From positions 1 through 21,802 of the forward strand of contig CAZZKE010000051.1 of NCBI GenBank assembly GCA_964655005.1: 21,802 bases of DNA, written 5' to 3'. The notes under the pieces were generated by a model. It saw nothing but the letters and a program-made list of their open reading frames with translations, was not told where the DNA came from and made no database searches. Shown here piece by piece: positions 15,159 through 21,802 of this stretch. A program made the translations under genes and the position numbers. The stretch is from CAZZKE01 sp964655005 (GTDB lineage Bacteria > Pseudomonadota > Alphaproteobacteria > Rhodospirillales > JABHCV01). Every line of letters begins with the position of its first letter. Position 1 is the stretch's first letter.

Positions 15159-15776
15159 ATGGGGCAAAACCCTCATAGCGACGGGACGTCTCTGGAAAAC
15201 AACCTGGAAGTCGCCATCGGTCGCCAGGTCCGCGCCTTCCGCAAGGGCCTGGGCATGACGGTGGTCGAGGTCGCCCGCCTGGGCCATCTGTCGCCGGGTA
15301 TGCTCTCGAAGATCGAACACGGACAGACCTCGCCATCGCTATCAACCCTGCAAAACCTGGCCAGGGCCCTGAACGTCCCGGTGACGTCGCTGTTCCGGCA
15401 GTTCGAGGAAGAACGCGATGTCAGCTTCGTCAAGGCCGGAGAAGGAATCGAGATAGAACGCCGGGGAACCCGGGCCGGGCATCAATACCGGTTGCTCGGC
15501 CACACGGTGGGCGGCAGCGTCACGGTCGAACCTTACCTGATAACATTAAGCGAGGAATCCGACGTATTCCCGATTTTTCAGCACCATGGCGTGGAATTCG
15601 TCCACCTGCTTGAGGGTAAACTCGACTACCGGCATGGCGATCAGGTCTATGCCATGACGGCGGGGGATTCGCTTTTTTTTGACGCCGATGCCCCGCATGG
15701 CCCGGAAAACCTTAGAAAATTGCCGATCAGGTTCCTGTCGATCATAAGTTATTCGAGCGGTGAAAACAGCGACTGA
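15159..15776 (+). CDS. XRE-cupin transcriptional regulator
   Basis: The 205-residue protein combines an N-terminal XRE-type HTH (about 18-75; VVEVARLGHLSPGMLSKIEH, then SPSLSTLQNLARALNVPVTS) with a C-terminal cupin sensor (about 125-200; GVEFVHLLEGKLDYRHGD and GDSLFFDADAPHGPENL). Such regulators commonly control polyamine, amino-acid and amine catabolism; several family members regulate gamma-glutamylation pathways. It is preceded by an ideal AAAGGAGG ribosome binding site at 15147-15154. It lies just upstream of the second amidotransferase/glutamate-synthase-like operon and is its likely regulator. The 84-base gap to that operon holds repeats that could be its operators. Confidence 0.92.
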   Translation: MGQNPHSDGTSLENNLEVAIGRQVRAFRKGLGMTVVEVARLGHLSPGMLSKIEHGQTSPSLSTLQNLARALNVPVTSLFRQFEEERDVSFVKAGEGIEIERRGTRAGHQYRLLGHTVGGSVTVEPYLITLSEESDVFPIFQHHGVEFVHLLEGKLDYRHGDQVYAMTAGDSLFFDADAPHGPENLRKLPIRFLSIISYSSGENSD

Positions 15777-15785
15777 AGGCCATCC

Positions 15786-15839
15786 GGAAAATTTATCGAA
15801 AAGGGTGGTATTTTCCTCTTAAGAATATTATTTTCATCT
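15786..15839. promoter_or_regulatory. Repeat-rich operator/promoter region before the second amidotransferase operon
   Basis: This AT-rich gap holds an inverted pair, GGAAAAT (15786-15792) and ATTTTCC (15810-15816), and a direct repeat, TATTTTCCTCT (15809-15819) and TATTTTCATCT (15829-15839). The direct repeats match in 10 of 11 bases and lie exactly 20 bp apart, about two helical turns. This is consistent with tandem binding by a regulator such as the adjacent XRE-cupin protein. No clear -35/-10 pair stands out. Confidence 0.4.
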
Positions 15840-15860
15840 CCTTGGATAAGGATGAATGAT

Positions 15861-16772
15861 ATGTGCGGTATCGCGGGTATTTTGTACAAGAACGGGCCGA
15901 CGGACAGGGGGGTCGGCAAGGCCCTGATTTCGATGCTCGACGGTTGTCAGCATCGTGGTCCGGATTCGACCGGTTTCGCCCTTTATCACGGTCCGAAAGA
16001 GGATCTTTTGCGTCTGCGCTTCTTTATCGAAGAAGGCCGGGAAGGCGAAAAGACCCTGGCCCGCATCAAGGACAAGCTGGCCGAGTTCCAGGCCGAGGTC
16101 GTCGAAGAGCAGCGGATCGGTTCGACCGGGCGCTTCGAAGTCCGTTTTTCGGGCGACCTGCAAAAGTTGGCCTATGCCCTTGAACACGTCGCCAAAGTCG
16201 TCTCGATCGGCGAAAGCCTGGATATCATCAAGGATATTGGCGGCGCTCATGATGTCGACGATGTTTACGGCGTCGATGCTTTCATGGGCACCCACGGCAT
16301 CGGCCATGTCCGCCTGGCGACCGAATCCGAAGTCGCGCCCGAGGCCTCGCATCCGTTCTGGGCGACCGGCTTTGCCGACATCGCCATTGTCCACAATGGC
16401 CAGATCACCAACTACTGGAAAATGCGCCGGCGGCTGCAAAAACGCGGTTTCGAATTCAACACCGATAACGACAGCGAACTGATCGCCGTATATCTGGCCG
16501 ACAAGCTGTCGCAGGGGGAAGAACTGACCGACGCCCTGAAAACGTCCATCGACGACATGGACGGCACCTTTTCATTTCTGGTTTCGACCAAGGATGAAAT
16601 TGGCTTCGCCAAGGATCACCTGGCCGCCAAACCCATGGTCAAGTTCGAAAATGACGAACTTATCGCCATCGCCTCGGAAGAGGTCTCCCTCAACAAACTG
16701 TTTCCGGGCGAGGCCTTGAGCACGTCGGAACCACCGCCGGGGTCATACGGTACATGGCAAAGATCGATCTAG
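15861..16772 (+). CDS. glxB: Class II glutamine amidotransferase subunit, second GlxB-like copy
   Basis: The 303-residue protein begins MCGIAGI with the Ntn nucleophile cysteine at position 2, so ATG 15861 is the functional start; an in-frame ATG at 15852 would bury the cysteine. AAGGA lies eight bases upstream. It shares HRGPDSTGFALY, GTHGIGHVRLATESEV, IVHNGQITNYW and NDSELIAVYLADKL with the minus-strand copy, and the two resemble each other along their length. It should supply ammonia or an amine from glutamine or a gamma-glutamyl amide to the synthase encoded next. Its last 19 bases overlap the start of the downstream fusion gene, indicating translational coupling. Confidence 0.93.
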   Translation: MCGIAGILYKNGPTDRGVGKALISMLDGCQHRGPDSTGFALYHGPKEDLLRLRFFIEEGREGEKTLARIKDKLAEFQAEVVEEQRIGSTGRFEVRFSGDLQKLAYALEHVAKVVSIGESLDIIKDIGGAHDVDDVYGVDAFMGTHGIGHVRLATESEVAPEASHPFWATGFADIAIVHNGQITNYWKMRRRLQKRGFEFNTDNDSELIAVYLADKLSQGEELTDALKTSIDDMDGTFSFLVSTKDEIGFAKDHLAAKPMVKFENDELIAIASEEVSLNKLFPGEALSTSEPPPGSYGTWQRSI

Positions 16773-18688
16773 CGGCGACCTCGGTCCGCGACGCCAACGA
16801 GCTGATTCGCAAGTTTGGCGCCGAAGGCGTTGACGTAGAAGTCATAAATCCCGACGCGCGCCACCATATCGGCGTCGGTCTGGTGCACGATATAAAGGTC
16901 GGCATCCGGGGCTCGGTCGGCTATTTTTGCGCCGGGCTGACTGACGGCGGTCGATTTGAAGTCGACAATAACGTCGGCTGGGGGCTGGCCGACAATATGC
17001 TTGGCGGTTCGGTTGTCGTCCGCGGCAACGCCGGCGCCATCGCCGCCGTCGCCATCCGCGGCGCCGAGGTAGTGGTCCACGGCAACCTGGGGTCACGGGC
17101 CGGCCAGGTGATGAAGGAAGGAACCTTGCTGGCCGCCGGAAACGCCAATTTCATGGCCGGCTACATGATGTACGGGGGACGCATTATCATACTCGGCGAT
17201 TCCGGTGAAAAGCTTGGCCAGGATATGACCGGCGGCGACATATACATCGGCGGTAAAATCAATTCGCTGGGAACCGATGCGCGCCGGACCGATTTACCGG
17301 AATCGGAAGATTTGGCGATCCGCGAATTTCTCGACCGCTACCGGATACCGTTCAAGGGGCCTTTGCAGAAAGTGGTCAATGCCGGTAAAAAATTGCGCTA
17401 TGACAAGATTGAGCCGCGCATCCGCAGTGTCCCGTTTTTCGTCGCCTCGGGAAATTCCGCCTACTGGAACAAAAAGGTCCAGGAAGATATCCATGTAAAG
17501 TCGGTGATTGGCCGCTACCGCATTCGCGGATACGGCGCGACCAGGCCGCTGCCGCATTTGTCCGACATAGCTTTCAGGAAAGATATCACGGGCCTGGACG
17601 CGGCGGCCGATGTTATCGGCAAGGTCGGCCTGGGCACGGAAATCGGCGGCCGCAACGGCGGCAAACCGATCAGCCTGAGTATGCCGGTGATGATCGCGCC
17701 GATGAGCTACGGGGCGCTGTCGAAATCGACCAAGATCGCCCTGGCCATAGCCTCCAGGATGTCCGGCATCTCGGAAAATACCGGCGAAGGCGGCATGATG
17801 GACAGGCAGCGGGAAGAAGCCGACCGGTTGATTTACCAGTGTCTGTCGGGACGCCTGGGCTGGAACATTCACGATATGCAGCGGGCCGACGGGCTGGAAA
17901 TATATATCTCGCAAGGGGCAAAACCGGGCCTGGGCGGCCAGTTGATGGCCAAAAAGGTAACCCGGGAAATCGCCGCCATCCGGGGTATCCCCGAAGGAAT
18001 CGACCTGCGTTCGCCGTCGCGCCACCCGGACGTTCTGGGGGCCGACGATCTGGTCATCAAGATTGAGGAGTTCCGCGAAGCGACCGGATACCGGGTGCCG
18101 GTGTCGGTCAAGCTGGGCGCCGGGCGGGTCCGCGACGATATCAAGATCGCCTGGAAGGACGGCTTCGATTTCGTCGAACTGGACGGCCTGCAGGGATCGA
18201 CCGGGGCCGCCGGCAACGAAGTGCTGGAATATGTTGGCATTCCGACCCTGTCGGCTATTCAGGAAACCATGGATTCCCTGGACGAGGTGGGCGGTCGCCA
18301 TGACATGCCCGTGGTCTTGATGGGCGGCGTCAAGGATGGCGTCGACGCCGCCAAGGCGATCGCCCTTGGCGCCCATGCCGTGGCGGTCGGCACGGCGGCG
18401 ATTATCGCCGGGGGCTGTATCGCCTGTTTGCAATGCCATGTCGGCCAGTGCGTGGTCGGTATCGCGACCCAGGACCCGGACCATGAAAGACGCTACAACA
18501 CCGACCTGGAAGCCCATCACATCCACACCTATCTGGAAACGATGCGCTGGCAACTCGCCGCCATAACCCATGCCCTCGGTCACCGGGATGTTCACGAACT
18601 TGGCCGTGACGATCTGGTCGCCCTGACGCCGGAGGCCGCCGAAATAACCCGGTTGCGGTACGCGCCGGAATACCGGAAGGCGGGATAG
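16754..18688 (+). CDS. GXGXG-FMN glutamate-synthase-like fusion protein (GlxC-GlxD)
   Basis: This 644-residue protein joins two units that are separate genes in the minus-strand operon. Residues about 25-175 are the GXGXG beta-helix (GSVGYFCAGL, NVGWGLADNMLGG, GNLGSRAG, GRIIILGDSG, GDIYIGGKINS). Residues about 235-644 are the FMN synthase domain: IAPMSYGALS near 314-323, NTGEGGM, SVKLGAGRVRDD with lysine 453, LMGGVKDGVDAAKAIALGA, and the Fe-S motif CIACLQCHVGQCVVGIATQ with cysteines at about 555, 558, 561 and 566. The order GXGXG then FMN is the reverse of classical GltB. All key residues are present, so it should be the catalytic subunit. The next gene follows without a spacer. Confidence 0.92.
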   Translation: MAKIDLAATSVRDANELIRKFGAEGVDVEVINPDARHHIGVGLVHDIKVGIRGSVGYFCAGLTDGGRFEVDNNVGWGLADNMLGGSVVVRGNAGAIAAVAIRGAEVVVHGNLGSRAGQVMKEGTLLAAGNANFMAGYMMYGGRIIILGDSGEKLGQDMTGGDIYIGGKINSLGTDARRTDLPESEDLAIREFLDRYRIPFKGPLQKVVNAGKKLRYDKIEPRIRSVPFFVASGNSAYWNKKVQEDIHVKSVIGRYRIRGYGATRPLPHLSDIAFRKDITGLDAAADVIGKVGLGTEIGGRNGGKPISLSMPVMIAPMSYGALSKSTKIALAIASRMSGISENTGEGGMMDRQREEADRLIYQCLSGRLGWNIHDMQRADGLEIYISQGAKPGLGGQLMAKKVTREIAAIRGIPEGIDLRSPSRHPDVLGADDLVIKIEEFREATGYRVPVSVKLGAGRVRDDIKIAWKDGFDFVELDGLQGSTGAAGNEVLEYVGIPTLSAIQETMDSLDEVGGRHDMPVVLMGGVKDGVDAAKAIALGAHAVAVGTAAIIAGGCIACLQCHVGQCVVGIATQDPDHERRYNTDLEAHHIHTYLETMRWQLAAITHALGHRDVHELGRDDLVALTPEAAEITRLRYAPEYRKAG

Positions 18689-21214
18689 ATGGATCGGGTT
18701 TATAACATCGACCGAATCGCCCCGCCGTGTGCGCCGGAAGGCTCGCAGGACGATTCCGGCGACGCCCACTTCGTGCCGGCGCCGTGTCAGGTCGCCTGCC
18801 CCATAGGTACCGACGCGCCGTCCTATCTGGCCCATATCTGGGATGGTGAGATCGAAATGGCCTTCGAGGCGATTACCGCCACCAACCCGTTCAGTTCGAT
18901 CTGTGGCCGGGTTTGCGATGCGCCGTGCGAACCGGCTTGCCGCCGCGCCGACAGCGATGGGCCGGTCGCCATCCGTAACCTGAAACGTTATGTCATGGAC
19001 CGGCTGGGCAAGGACCATTCCCTGCCGCAGGTCCAGGTCGGCCGCGGCGAAACCGTCGCCATAGTCGGCGGCGGCCCGTCTGGCCTGACGGCGGCGCAGG
19101 ATCTGGCCGAAGCCGGCTTCGAAGTCCACGTCTATGAAATGACCGACCGTCTGGGCGGCATGATGGTCTGGGGCATTCCCGCCTTTCGCCTGCCGCCCGG
19201 CACGGTCGAGGAAGATATGAACCGGATGCTGGCCCGCTGCCCCGGCATCAAGGTCCACCTGAACACCGGCCTTGGCGCGACCGGCGTTACGCTCGATGAA
19301 CTGAAAGACCGGCACGACGCGGTGCTGCTGAGCATCGGCGCCTGGTGGGGCAAATCAATGGACATTCCCGGCACCGATGACGGGCGCATCGTCGACGGTG
19401 TCGAATTCCTGCGCCGCATCAACGGCGGCGAGCACCCGAAATTGCCCGATACGGTCCTGGTTATTGGCGGCGGCGATGTCGCCATGGATGCCTGCCGCGC
19501 CGCCAGGCGCCTGAATGGCGGCGGTGGCGTTAAGGTCCTGTACCGGCGTGGTCCGGATGAAATTCCGGCCCGCAAGGAAGAACTGGAAGACGCCATCAGG
19601 GAAGGCATCGATATTGTCTACAACATGCAGCCGGTCGGCGTCGCCAGCGGCGATGACGGTTTTGCGCTCAGGTGCGTCGAAACCAGTCTGGGTGCGCCGG
19701 GCGAAGACGGTCGCCGGCGGCCCGAGAACATTCCCGGCAGCGAACGCGACATTCCCTGTGGGCTGGTCGTGCTGGCGGTCGGCCAGTCGGCGGTCAGCGA
19801 AGAACTCGACGGCCACGGCCTGATGGACCACGACCGGGTAAAAACCGACTGGGCCACCATGCGTACCGGCGATGACAAGGTTTTTGCCGCCGGTGACGGC
19901 GCCTTCGGCGGTTCGACCATCGTCATGGCCATGCAGCATGGCCACCGGGCCGCCTATTACATCAAGGCGTTTCTCGATGGCGTCGGGGATCCGCTGCCCT
20001 ATCGTACGCCGTTCAGGACGCGGCGGGTGGCGGTCGCCCAGGACCCCAACTGGGAGGTTTTGCCGCGCCAGGAACAGCCGTTCCACGGCCTTGGCGATAA
20101 CCCCGAATCATTCCCCGAAATTATGTCCACCTACACGGACCGGCAGGCCCGCGACGAAGCCGCCAGGTGTTTTCGCTGCGATGCCGAAACCGGCTCGGCC
20201 GATTATACCGTCAAGACCCGCGAGGATATCTTCGTGATGGCCCGCACCGACCCTGCGGACGCGGTCACGCAGCGGGCAATTCTGAAAAAGCGGCTGATCC
20301 CGAGGGACGATCCATATGGCGAAGATGTTCGTGTCTCGCTTGACGATCTGGTGTTCCTGCCGGCCAACCTGTCGCGCCTGGTTGTCGATCCTTACCGCGA
20401 TGCCTGTAATGTGGCGACCAACCTGGGCGGCAAGCTGGATCTGGATAGCCCGTTTCTGGTCAGTGGCTTCGACGACGCACCCGATGAAGTAAGGACGGCC
20501 CTGGCCGAAGGGTTGCTTACGGCGGGGTCGGCCTATGTCGGCCGCCGACCGTTGGCCGATAATGTGCCATGGGTGCAATTGATTGGCGATGACGACATGC
20601 CCGACGATGCCGCGGCGGTTCAGGTTCATTGCCCGCAACCGGGATCGGTAACCCGGGTCGATAAATTATCCGGCGCGTCGCAGGGATTGGCGGTCACCGC
20701 CGCCGACCTGCAAGCGGCCATTCCATTCGCCCTTGAAAACGAATTCGATATGCTGGTGCTGCTCGGCAACGGTCCGATCACATCATCGTGGCCGGAATTG
20801 TCGGGCGAACCGGATTTAACCGTTATCCGCGACACCATCGCCATCATGCGCCGCATGAACCGGGAAGAAGATATGCAAATAGCCTTTTTCGGCGGCATCC
20901 GCACCGGCACCGACGGCGCCAAGCTGATTAGCCTTGGCGGCAACCTGATGATCGTCGGCGCCGCCATGGGCTTCGCCATGGGCGGGCGGATGGGGGGGCA
21001 GGGCCTGATCTTCCATTCCGACTATACCGTCGAAGAGCGGGCCGAGGCCGCCGCCATGCTGCTGAAGGCGCTTTCCGGCGAAGCCGCGATTATGGCCCGT
21101 TGTACCGGCAAGACCGACGTGCATAATCTGGAGCCGGAGGACCTGCGGTCGATTACGCTGAAAACATCGCATGCCACGGGCATTCCGCTGGCCGGGGCCA
21201 GGGTCGGGTCATAG
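18689..21214 (+). CDS. GltD-type NAD(P)H oxidoreductase fused to a degenerate GlxD-like domain
   Basis: This 841-residue protein has two parts. Residues about 1-480 resemble the glutamate synthase small subunit: a cysteine-rich Fe-S region (C33, C37, C72, C76, C80, C84), an FAD-binding VAIVGGGPSGLTAAQDLAEA at 123-142, a nucleotide-binding VLVIGGGDVAMDACRAARRL at 256-275 and VFAAGDGAFGGST near 398-410. Residues about 505-841 align by eye with GlxD from this window: LDDLVFLPANLSRLVVDPYR against WDDLTFLPGTLTRFVIEGYR, GGIRTGTDGAKLISLGG against GGIRNGADVAKALALGA, and KTDVHNLEPEDL against KTNIHSLEPEDL. The KLGA(G/A)R lysine motif and the Fe-S cysteine motif are missing. The first half would feed electrons from NAD(P)H to the FMN fusion partner; the second is probably a structural pseudoenzyme domain (inference). 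Confidence 0.9.
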   Translation: MDRVYNIDRIAPPCAPEGSQDDSGDAHFVPAPCQVACPIGTDAPSYLAHIWDGEIEMAFEAITATNPFSSICGRVCDAPCEPACRRADSDGPVAIRNLKRYVMDRLGKDHSLPQVQVGRGETVAIVGGGPSGLTAAQDLAEAGFEVHVYEMTDRLGGMMVWGIPAFRLPPGTVEEDMNRMLARCPGIKVHLNTGLGATGVTLDELKDRHDAVLLSIGAWWGKSMDIPGTDDGRIVDGVEFLRRINGGEHPKLPDTVLVIGGGDVAMDACRAARRLNGGGGVKVLYRRGPDEIPARKEELEDAIREGIDIVYNMQPVGVASGDDGFALRCVETSLGAPGEDGRRRPENIPGSERDIPCGLVVLAVGQSAVSEELDGHGLMDHDRVKTDWATMRTGDDKVFAAGDGAFGGSTIVMAMQHGHRAAYYIKAFLDGVGDPLPYRTPFRTRRVAVAQDPNWEVLPRQEQPFHGLGDNPESFPEIMSTYTDRQARDEAARCFRCDAETGSADYTVKTREDIFVMARTDPADAVTQRAILKKRLIPRDDPYGEDVRVSLDDLVFLPANLSRLVVDPYRDACNVATNLGGKLDLDSPFLVSGFDDAPDEVRTALAEGLLTAGSAYVGRRPLADNVPWVQLIGDDDMPDDAAAVQVHCPQPGSVTRVDKLSGASQGLAVTAADLQAAIPFALENEFDMLVLLGNGPITSSWPELSGEPDLTVIRDTIAIMRRMNREEDMQIAFFGGIRTGTDGAKLISLGGNLMIVGAAMGFAMGGRMGGQGLIFHSDYTVEERAEAAAMLLKALSGEAAIMARCTGKTDVHNLEPEDLRSITLKTSHATGIPLAGARVGS

Positions 21215-21241
21215 AATCAGAACAACTCAGGGAGATAAAAA

Positions 21242-21802
21242 ATGGCGCAAAATCTGGCGGAAGTAGCAAAAAAGAAAAAGATCAAATATTTCCTGATTAG
21301 TTTCGTCGATCTGTTCGGGGTGCTGCGGGCCAAGCTTGTGCCGGCCCGCGCCATCGCCGGGATGCAAAAGAATGGCGCCGGTTTTGCCGGTTTCGCCGCC
21401 TGGCTCGACATGACCCCGGCCCATCCGGACCTGTTCGCCATTCCCGACCCCGACAGTTTAATTCAGCTTCCCTGGAAGCCGGAAGTCGGCTGGCTGGCCA
21501 GCGATCTGTGGATGGACGGCAAACCGGTCGCGGCGTCGCCACGGGTAATGCTGAAAAACCAGCTGGCCAAGGCCCTGAAAAAAGGCTGGCGGATGAAAGC
21601 CGGTGTCGAATGTGAATATTTTCTGACCAACGCCGACGGCTCGGCCATCGCCGATCATCTGGATACCCAGGAAAAACCCTGCTACGACCAAAGCGCCCTG
21701 ATGCGCCGTTATGATGTAGTCTCGGAAATCTGCGACTGCATGTTGCAGCTTGGCTGGAACCCCTACCAGAACGACCACGAAGACGGCAACGGCCAGTTTG
21801 AA
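21242..21802 (+). CDS. glnT: GlnT/GMAS-type glutamine-synthetase-like ligase, 3' end outside window
   Basis: The frame stays open from ATG 21242 to the last base, giving the first 187 residues of a protein usually about 430-450 long. GGGAG upstream (about 21230-21234) supports the start. The N-terminus KIKYFLISFVDLFGVLRAKL and GFAGFAAWLDMTPAHPDLFA are typical of GlnT (type III) and gamma-glutamylmethylamide synthetase proteins. Catalytic motifs seen are GVECEYF (E123, E125) and HEDGNGQFE (E180, E187). The family condenses glutamate with ammonia or methylamine using ATP. As last visible member of the amidotransferase-synthase-reductase operon it would supply the gamma-glutamyl amide or glutamine substrate. 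The ATP- and glutamate-binding C-terminal half is beyond the window. Confidence 0.9.
   Translation, partial: MAQNLAEVAKKKKIKYFLISFVDLFGVLRAKLVPARAIAGMQKNGAGFAGFAAWLDMTPAHPDLFAIPDPDSLIQLPWKPEVGWLASDLWMDGKPVAASPRVMLKNQLAKALKKGWRMKAGVECEYFLTNADGSAIADHLDTQEKPCYDQSALMRRYDVVSEICDCMLQLGWNPYQNDHEDGNGQFE

Noticed and set aside
17294..19315. 673-codon open frame on the minus strand
   Set aside because: It lies entirely opposite the FMN fusion and GltD fusion genes, whose products have clear family motifs. The antisense translation has no recognisable domain and reflects GC-rich codon bias.
18689..21214. The GltD fusion as an assembly or frameshift artefact
   Set aside because: The frame is continuous with uniform codon use, and the C-terminal half retains ordered homology to GlxD to its last residues. 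It also has normal spacing to the next gene, so a genuine fusion is more likely.
1..21802. CRISPR arrays, tRNA or rRNA genes, insertion sequences, attachment sites
   Set aside because: No regularly spaced repeats, RNA-gene sequences, transposase frames or terminal inverted repeats were seen.

Overview
The window is GC-rich, tightly packed bacterial DNA, most likely from an alphaproteobacterium of Rhodospirillales type. The evidence is the single-chain fused indolepyruvate:ferredoxin oxidoreductase, the GlxB/GlxC/GlxD and GlnT protein families, and the FCD-GntR and XRE-cupin regulators. This placement is inferred from gene families, not from a marker gene. I see no rRNA, tRNA, insertion sequence, CRISPR array or phage gene. 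No gap between genes exceeds 300 bases.

Layout. (1) 172-975 (+): uppP, cell-wall lipid carrier recycling. (2) 1018-5575: a fused indolepyruvate oxidoreductase (-) diverges from an Lrp/AsnC regulator (+), which is followed six bases later by an unknown 176-aa gene. (3) 5572-11968 (-): a six-gene operon. In transcription order it encodes a SoxB/DAO-type flavoprotein, a glutamine-synthetase-like ligase, a class II amidotransferase (GlxB), a GXGXG protein (GlxC), an FMN/Fe-S glutamate-synthase-like protein (GlxD) and an unknown 129-aa protein. A GntR/FCD regulator diverges from it at 12063. (4) 12965-14656 (+): an unusual Amt-type transporter and an 87-aa one-helix membrane protein, closed by a strong terminator. 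(5) 14724-21802 (+): a membrane-anchored rhodanese, an XRE-cupin regulator, and then a second, differently built set: amidotransferase, a GXGXG-FMN fusion, a GltD-type NAD(P)H oxidoreductase fused to a degenerate GlxD-like domain, and a GlnT/GMAS-type ligase cut by the window end.

How it may work. The window holds two paralogous 'split glutamate synthase plus GS-like ligase' systems, with an Amt transporter between them. Related gene sets (GmaS/GlnT with MgsABC, the GlxBCD homologues) act in the N-methylglutamate route, where an amine is captured as a gamma-glutamyl amide, moved to an N-alkylglutamate, and oxidised by a sarcosine-oxidase-like enzyme. The minus-strand operon fits this logic but has only one SoxB-like flavoprotein in place of the four-subunit dehydrogenase. 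The plus-strand operon carries its own electron-input subunit and so looks more like a reductive, GOGAT-like machine. Substrates cannot be read from the sequence. The most novel-looking item is the 841-aa protein at 18689-21214. Its C-terminal ~335 residues align by eye with GlxD encoded in the same window, but lack the conserved KLGA(G/A)R lysine and the Fe-S cysteines.
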